NCBI GenBank assembly: GCA_013329495.1
Contig: DUKC01000086.1
Coordinates: forward strand, 1-7,596
Direction: 5' to 3'
Length of the DNA stretch: 7,596 nt
Source of the DNA: Thermoplasmata archaeon
GTDB taxonomy: Archaea; Thermoplasmatota; E2; UBA9212
The position numbers and the translations under genes are program-made. The notes beneath the pieces were generated by a model. That model ran no database searches. It saw only the letters and a program-made list of their open reading frames with translations, and was not told where the DNA came from. Positions 1-7,596 of this stretch are shown here, piece after piece. Every line of letters begins with the position of its first letter. Within the stretch, counting starts at the first letter, position 1.

Positions 1-1
1 A

Positions 2-307
2 AAAACAGAGGGCATCGAGAAAAACAAGATGTACAGCCAGATTATGAATGAAATAAACAAGTCTTTTACCTTTGTCCTCTTGGATAAGAATAGTAAAAAG
101 ATGAGAACGGATGTTCCGGTGCATGATCTTGTTGCAACTTTAAAAAACACCAGCAATGTCGACGCTGTGATCTTTGATGGGATAATTACACAACGTCTGA
201 TAGACGTGGCAAATCAGCAGAACGTTAAAACAATAGTTGGGGTTAAGAAGAGCACACCGCTTAAAATTCCACACACAATTAAAGTCTTAACGAAAGAGGA
301 GGTATGA
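2..307 (+). CDS. dnaG: Archaeal DnaG-like primase, C-terminal end (5' truncated)
   Basis: Only the last ~101 residues are in the window. The frame is open from base 2, and the first Met in it (base 29) is internal, not a start. The sequence matches the C-terminal region of the archaeal DnaG family: a segment DVPVHDLVATL, then DAVIFDGIITQRLIDVA, then a basic strand VKTIVGVKKS that ends the protein shortly after. The catalytic TOPRIM core would lie upstream, outside the window. From family knowledge, archaeal DnaG has a TOPRIM fold, can make short RNA primers in vitro and binds the RNA exosome, where it favours adenine-rich substrates; replication priming is mainly done by the PriSL primase. 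The stop codon TGA at 305-307 overlaps the ATG of the next gene, which implies translational coupling. The family call is confident. Which role dominates in this organism cannot be told from this fragment. Confidence 0.85.
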   Translation, partial: KTEGIEKNKMYSQIMNEINKSFTFVLLDKNSKKMRTDVPVHDLVATLKNTSNVDAVIFDGIITQRLIDVANQQNVKTIVGVKKSTPLKIPHTIKVLTKEEV

Positions 308-999
308 TTTACTCAATTGCACGGTTAGCTGTGTGCATCCTCTTTCTATCCCTGGCTTCATATACAGATATAAAAACCAGAGAAATAAAAAACTGGATAT
401 GGATAGGACTCTCGATGGCAGGAATAACGATCCTGCTAATACAGCTTTTCTTAGACCAAATAGGTTTAATCAATCTGTTAGGAATCCCTTTAATGTGCGG
501 TTTTGCTTATTTGTTCTTTTATCTTGGAATGCTAGCGGGTGCTGATGCAAAAGCACTCATGGCTCTTTCGTTGGCTGTGCCACTTTGGCCGCAACTTGGA
601 ACTTATCCTGTTTTTTCTTCAGTTTTGCCGTTTCCCTTCGCGGTTTTTATTAACTCAATTTTATTGGTTATTCCATTGATGATAGTGTTTTGTTTATACA
701 ATGTGGTTAAGGGCAATCGAGAATTTCCTTATCTGTTTTTTGGATATAAAGTTCCCTTCGAAAAAGCAAACGAGTCTTTCGTTTGGCCAATTGAATCGGT
801 GGAGGCAGGAAAAAGAAAGATTGCACTTTCAAGAAACAAAGACAAGAATGAAGTTCTAAAAGAACTTGCCTCAAAGGGAAAAAATGAGGTGTGGATAACG
901 GCTGAGTTGCCGTACACTGTTTTCCTTTTAATAGGCCTGGTAATAAGTTATTTCATTGGAGATGCGGTTGGTTATGGGGTACTGCAAATAGCGGGTTAA
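304..999 (+). CDS. Archaeal A24 family prepilin/prearchaellin peptidase
   Basis: This 231-residue polytopic membrane protein should cleave class III signal peptides of type IV pilins or archaellins on the cytoplasmic side. The two aspartates expected of A24 peptidases are visible: Asp22 in SYTDIKTREIKNW, just after the first membrane segment (about 1-19), and Asp81 in LAGADAKAL, the GxGD-type motif, which reads GAD here. Further hydrophobic segments lie near 32-50, 55-77, 84-98 and 105-133. A basic soluble stretch (about 160-198) precedes a final membrane helix near 202-222, an arrangement seen in the archaeal A24 C-terminal domain. The ATG overlaps the dnaG stop (ATGA). GAGGAGGT at 296-303 abuts the ATG, so only the upstream GAGG register gives usable spacing. 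No pilin or archaellin gene is in the window, so FlaK-like and EppA/PibD-like specificity cannot be told apart. No symbol is assigned for that reason. Confidence 0.85.
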   Translation: MIYSIARLAVCILFLSLASYTDIKTREIKNWIWIGLSMAGITILLIQLFLDQIGLINLLGIPLMCGFAYLFFYLGMLAGADAKALMALSLAVPLWPQLGTYPVFSSVLPFPFAVFINSILLVIPLMIVFCLYNVVKGNREFPYLFFGYKVPFEKANESFVWPIESVEAGKRKIALSRNKDKNEVLKELASKGKNEVWITAELPYTVFLLIGLVISYFIGDAVGYGVLQIAG

Positions 1000-1096
1000 A
1001 AAGTGCCTTTATCCTTGCTTCTTCACTTCTGTTAAGAACATCCTTAAAACTCTCGGACAATTAATTTTAAATGCATCAACACCATTCCTTTTTTTC
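1000..1096 (+). promoter_or_regulatory. metG upstream region with candidate TATA box and no Shine-Dalgarno
   Basis: The sequence CAATTAATTTTAA (1058-1070) contains a TATA-like octamer TTAATTTT at 1061-1068. An archaeal transcript starts about 25 bases after the centre of its TATA box, which here is around 1090-1097, at or just before the metG ATG. The bases between are almost all pyrimidine, including seven T at 1089-1095, and contain no Shine-Dalgarno sequence. A leaderless or nearly leaderless metG mRNA is therefore likely. A similar motif, CAAATTAATAT, precedes gyrB at a like distance. The call rests on pattern and spacing only. Confidence 0.45.
1006..1030 (+). terminator. Possible pyrimidine-rich termination region after the peptidase gene
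   Basis: A T- and C-rich stretch begins seven bases after the peptidase stop codon (997-999). Archaeal RNA polymerase can terminate at T-rich tracts without a strong hairpin, and no convincing hairpin is present here. The T-run at 1089-1095 is a second candidate, but it lies directly before metG. This is a weak call based on composition and position. Confidence 0.2.
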
Positions 1097-3220
1097 ATGG
1101 AAAAAATTTACATAGGAGTAGCCTGGCCATACGCTAATGGTCCGTTACATCTTGGTCATATGTGTGGTGCTTACCTGCCTGCAGATATATTTGCGAGATT
1201 TAATCGGATAAAAGGAAATGAAGTTTTGATGGTGTCAGGCTCAGATCAACATGGTACCCCAATAACGATTACTGCAGAAAAGAAAGGCAAAATCCCGGAA
1301 GAAATAGCAGAGTACTATCATAAGATCCATGTTAAAGATCTCAAAAGATTAGGAATTAGCTTTGATCTTTTTACAAAAACTACCACAGAAAACCATACAA
1401 GAGTAGTTCAAGGCCTGTTTAGGACGCTGTACGATAATGGATATATATACCCAAAAAAAGTGCAGGTTCTTTATTGCCCAGTCTGTAAAAGGTATCTTCC
1501 TGACAGATATGTCGAGGGAACATGCCCATTTTGTGGAAACAAAAACGCCAAAGGCGATCAATGCGACGAATGTGGAAAAACGTTGGATCCAGTAAATCTG
1601 ACTGATCCAAGATGCAAGATATGTGGTAGCATTCCCAAAATCAGAGAGAGCGAGCATCTTTTTTTAAAACTTTCTGCATTTACGGATCGACTGTCAGAGT
1701 GGGTGGAAAAAAACAATCATTGGAGAGCAAGTGTTCGAAAATTCACAAAAAAATGGCTGGCAAACGGACTCAGAGACAGGGCGATATCCCGGGATCTTTC
1801 TTGGGGAATACCTGTCCCTGTCGACGGATTTGAAGACAAAACAATATATGTTTGGTTTGATGCTGTGACTGGTTATCTCTCAGCATCGATTGAGTGGGCC
1901 AAAATTAGGGGAGATAAAAATCTTTGGAAAGAGTTTTGGAAGGATGAAAGAGTAAAACATTATTATTTCATAGCAAAGGATAACATTCCGTTTCATTCGA
2001 TAATTTGGCCAGCTATGCTTATGGGGTACGGGGGTTTAAATTTGCCTTATCAGATTTCAGCAAATGAATTCCTAAAGTTGGGAAAAGATCAATTTTCTAA
2101 GAGCACCGGGGTGTGCATATGGGTGCAGGACTGTTTATCAGCACTTAATCCAGATGTTTTACGCTATTGTCTTACGGTCACCATGCCTGAAACAAAGGAT
2201 AGTGAGTGTAAACCCTATAAATTTATTGGATACAACAACAGCGAATTGGTTGGAAACCTAGGAAACCTCATTCATAGAATTCTTACCTTTACTCACAAGA
2301 ATTTTGGATCGGTTCCCAGGCCTGGTCCCCTCATAAAGCAAGATGAAGAGTTGCTGGAAAGAATTGATGTCACATTTAAAGAAGTGGGAGATTTTATACA
2401 AAATTGTCATTTCAAGAGAGGACTGAAATCAATAATGGATCTTGCTCAGACTGGCAACAAATATTTCGACCAAGCATCTCCATGGAAGCTAATCAAAAGC
2501 GATAGGGAGAGATGTGGTACGGTGCTTTATTGCACGCTCAGGCTAACTAAAGCAATATCAATAATGCTTGAACCTTACCTTCCATTTACCTCTGAGAAGA
2601 TATGGAAACTAATCGGCTACGAGGGAAATATAGGTCAACACCGTTGGAATGAAGCATTAACGGAAATTAGTCCCGGACAAAAACTTCGAAAACCAAAAAT
2701 CTTATTCAAAAAACTTGACTTTTGTGCCATTTTCGAGCATCCTTTTGGAAATTTAGACCTCCGGCTTGCAAAAATTGTTTCTGTGGAGGCCCATCCAAAT
2801 GCAGATAAGCTGTGGATCGTGACCGCAGATCTAGGAATGTTGGGACAAAGGCAGCTCATTGCAGGTTTAAAACCTTATTACTCAAGAGAGCAGTTGCTAA
2901 ACCAATGGATAGTTGTGCTCACTAATCTCGAACCGAGAAAGCTTAGAGGATATCAATCTGAGGGTATGATGCTGGCGGCTCAGGACGGCGAGAAGGTATC
3001 TTTTTTAACTCTCGATGGAAAGGGACAACCTGGGGATCAAATAACCGTTGATGGCATTATGCCACAACCAAAAACACTTTTAGGGATTCAGGATTTCCAG
3101 CAGGTTGAACTGACTATCGATGACAAAGGATTGGTCATGTTAGAGGGAAAAGCTCTGAGGACTAAAGAAGGAAAAATTAAAACCAGTTCGAGAGTGAGAG
3201 CTGGATCGAAAATTTGCTAA
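1097..3220 (+). CDS. metG: Methionyl-tRNA synthetase with fused C-terminal tRNA-binding domain
   Basis: This cytosolic class I synthetase charges tRNA-Met with methionine using ATP. It has 707 residues and opens with the expected EKIYIGVAWPYANGPLHLGH, so the ATG at 1097 is secure; the HIGH-type motif is HLGH at 18-21. The insert domain has four CxxC knuckles: Cys127/130, Cys143/146, Cys156/159 and Cys173/176, enough for two zinc ions. The second signature reads QFSKS at 332-336 and keeps the catalytic lysine at 335; the first lysine of KMSKS is Gln. The helical anticodon-binding domain covers roughly 360-530 and keeps a Pro-Trp in DQASPWKLI. From about residue 550 (DLRLAKIVSVEAHPNADKL) to about 650 there is an OB-fold tRNA-binding domain, present in some archaeal MetRS and a separate protein in others. 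A tail of about 55 residues follows. The gene appears to have its own promoter. The region before NNSELVGNLGN departs from the usual DFxWxxF pattern as I recall it. Confidence 0.97.
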   Translation: MEKIYIGVAWPYANGPLHLGHMCGAYLPADIFARFNRIKGNEVLMVSGSDQHGTPITITAEKKGKIPEEIAEYYHKIHVKDLKRLGISFDLFTKTTTENHTRVVQGLFRTLYDNGYIYPKKVQVLYCPVCKRYLPDRYVEGTCPFCGNKNAKGDQCDECGKTLDPVNLTDPRCKICGSIPKIRESEHLFLKLSAFTDRLSEWVEKNNHWRASVRKFTKKWLANGLRDRAISRDLSWGIPVPVDGFEDKTIYVWFDAVTGYLSASIEWAKIRGDKNLWKEFWKDERVKHYYFIAKDNIPFHSIIWPAMLMGYGGLNLPYQISANEFLKLGKDQFSKSTGVCIWVQDCLSALNPDVLRYCLTVTMPETKDSECKPYKFIGYNNSELVGNLGNLIHRILTFTHKNFGSVPRPGPLIKQDEELLERIDVTFKEVGDFIQNCHFKRGLKSIMDLAQTGNKYFDQASPWKLIKSDRERCGTVLYCTLRLTKAISIMLEPYLPFTSEKIWKLIGYEGNIGQHRWNEALTEISPGQKLRKPKILFKKLDFCAIFEHPFGNLDLRLAKIVSVEAHPNADKLWIVTADLGMLGQRQLIAGLKPYYSREQLLNQWIVVLTNLEPRKLRGYQSEGMMLAAQDGEKVSFLTLDGKGQPGDQITVDGIMPQPKTLLGIQDFQQVELTIDDKGLVMLEGKALRTKEGKIKTSSRVRAGSKIC

Positions 3221-3227
3221 AAACCAA

Positions 3228-3237
3228 ACAGGCAATT
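3228..3237 (+). repeat. Left terminal inverted repeat of the MITE-like element
   Basis: The sequence ACAGGCAATT is the perfect inverse of 3324-3333. It directly follows the left direct repeat TAAAAACCAA. One more pair (A at 3227 with T at 3334) extends the palindrome to 11 bp, but that base is shared with the putative target duplication. Confidence 0.7.
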
Positions 3238-3288
3238 CCCTTCATAGGCTCAAAACTTCTAAACTTGTGTAGCTGATTTTTCTGCATT

Positions 3289-3298
3289 CTATAAAATT
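3289..3298 (+). promoter_or_regulatory. TATA-like box inside the MITE-like element
   Basis: The sequence CTATAAAATT resembles an archaeal TATA box more closely than the motif next to gyrB. A start about 25 bases downstream (near 3320) would give gyrB a leader of about 80 bases. The bases upstream (TCTGCATT) are not purine-rich, so a good BRE is lacking. It may be only AT-rich sequence. Confidence 0.25.
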
Positions 3299-3323
3299 AT
3301 TAAGGGGGGTATTTATGCAATAA

Positions 3324-3333
3324 AATTGCCTGT
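3324..3333 (-). repeat. Right terminal inverted repeat of the MITE-like element
   Basis: The sequence AATTGCCTGT is the exact reverse complement of 3228-3237. It is directly followed by the right direct repeat TAAATACCAA (3334-3343). In RNA the two arms could also pair across a loop of about 86 bases, which is why a transcript-level role cannot be ruled out. Confidence 0.7.
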
Positions 3334-3360
3334 TAAATACCAAGGTTTTTGTATTCCAAA

Positions 3361-3368
3361 TTAATATC
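3361..3368 (+). promoter_or_regulatory. Candidate gyrB TATA box
   Basis: TTAATATC sits in CAAATTAATATCTTA (3357-3371), close to the CAATTAATTTTAA found before metG and at nearly the same distance from the start codon (39 against 36 bases). The predicted transcript start is near 3390, leaving about 10 bases of leader before the ATG at 3400. The A-rich CCAAA just upstream (3356-3360) is compatible with a BRE. The box lies outside the MITE-like element, so this promoter would survive the insertion. Confidence 0.4.
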
Positions 3369-3378
3369 TTATTGGTGA

Positions 3379-7596
<4,218 letters not shown>

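Larger units (their letters stand above)
3218..3343. mobile_element. MITE-like element with inverted repeats and putative target duplication
   Basis: Bases 3228-3333 (106 bp) begin with ACAGGCAATT and end with its exact reverse complement. The repeat continues imperfectly inward: TTCATA at 3241-3246 on the left matches TTGCATA, the complement of 3313-3319, on the right. Directly outside lie TAAAAACCAA (3218-3227) and TAAATACCAA (3334-3343), direct repeats identical at 9 of 10 positions, as expected of a target-site duplication that has since picked up one change. There is no coding capacity, so any movement would depend on a transposase elsewhere. The left duplicate contains the metG stop codon, so an insertion would have left metG intact. 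Without a second copy in the genome the identity stays inferred. The alternative is a chance or regulatory inverted repeat. Confidence 0.5.

Noticed and set aside
1001..1028. AAGTG/CACTT pair after the peptidase gene as a terminator hairpin
   Set aside because: It is a five-base stem with an 18-base loop and no GC clamp, too weak to be convincing.
1349..1657. 102-codon open frame on the minus strand inside metG
   Set aside because: It is antisense to the conserved zinc-knuckle region of MetRS and shows no recognisable protein features.
3227..3334. Intergenic inverted repeat read as an intrinsic terminator of metG
   Set aside because: The loop of about 86 bases is too long for a terminator hairpin, and the abutting direct repeats are better explained by insertion. 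T-runs nearby may still aid termination.

Overview
The window reads as archaeal chromosome. Every gene lies on the plus strand, in the order dnaG (3' end only), a prepilin/prearchaellin peptidase gene, metG, gyrB, gyrA (3' end cut off). Three things point to an archaeon: the C-terminal sequence of an archaeal-type DnaG, an archaeal A24 aspartic peptidase with a basic cytosolic segment near its C-terminus, and a MetRS with four CxxC zinc knuckles and FSKS in place of the bacterial-style KMSKS. Bacterial-type DNA gyrase together with these genes fits a gyrase-bearing euryarchaeon (Archaeoglobi, Methanomicrobia, Thermoplasmata, Halobacteria and relatives) or a gyrase-bearing DPANN lineage. The DNA is AT-rich with many AGA/AGG and ATA codons, which argues against a high-GC haloarchaeon. 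I do not assign a genus.

Layout. Bases 2-307 encode the last ~100 residues of DnaG, and its stop codon overlaps the ATG of the peptidase gene (304-999) in an ATGA junction, so these two genes look co-transcribed. A 97-bp pyrimidine-rich gap follows, with a probable TATA box near 1061 and no Shine-Dalgarno sequence before the metG ATG at 1097, which suggests a leaderless or nearly leaderless metG transcript. metG (1097-3220) encodes a complete 707-residue MetRS with a fused C-terminal tRNA-binding (OB-fold) domain.

The 179-bp gap between metG and gyrB is the most unusual part of the window. Bases 3228-3333 form a 106-bp segment bounded by perfect 10-bp inverted repeats (ACAGGCAATT). It is flanked on both sides, with no gap, by 10-bp direct repeats that differ at one base (TAAAAACCAA / TAAATACCAA). 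This is the architecture of a miniature inverted-repeat transposable element with a target-site duplication. The left copy of the duplication contains the metG stop codon.

gyrB (ATG at 3400, stop at 5298) and gyrA (TTG at 5288, running off the window end) overlap by 11 bp. The gyrA start is fixed by a full-length Shine-Dalgarno sequence, GGAGGTGAT, inside the end of gyrB. The two subunits form the A2B2 gyrase that uses ATP to introduce negative supercoils. All catalytic residues I could check are present. The gyrA frame was followed codon by codon and is open to the window end.

The genes are housekeeping: RNA processing/priming, type IV pilin-like secretion, translation and DNA topology. I see no defence system, CRISPR array, RNA gene or new multi-gene system. 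The MITE-like element is the one feature the genes do not explain.
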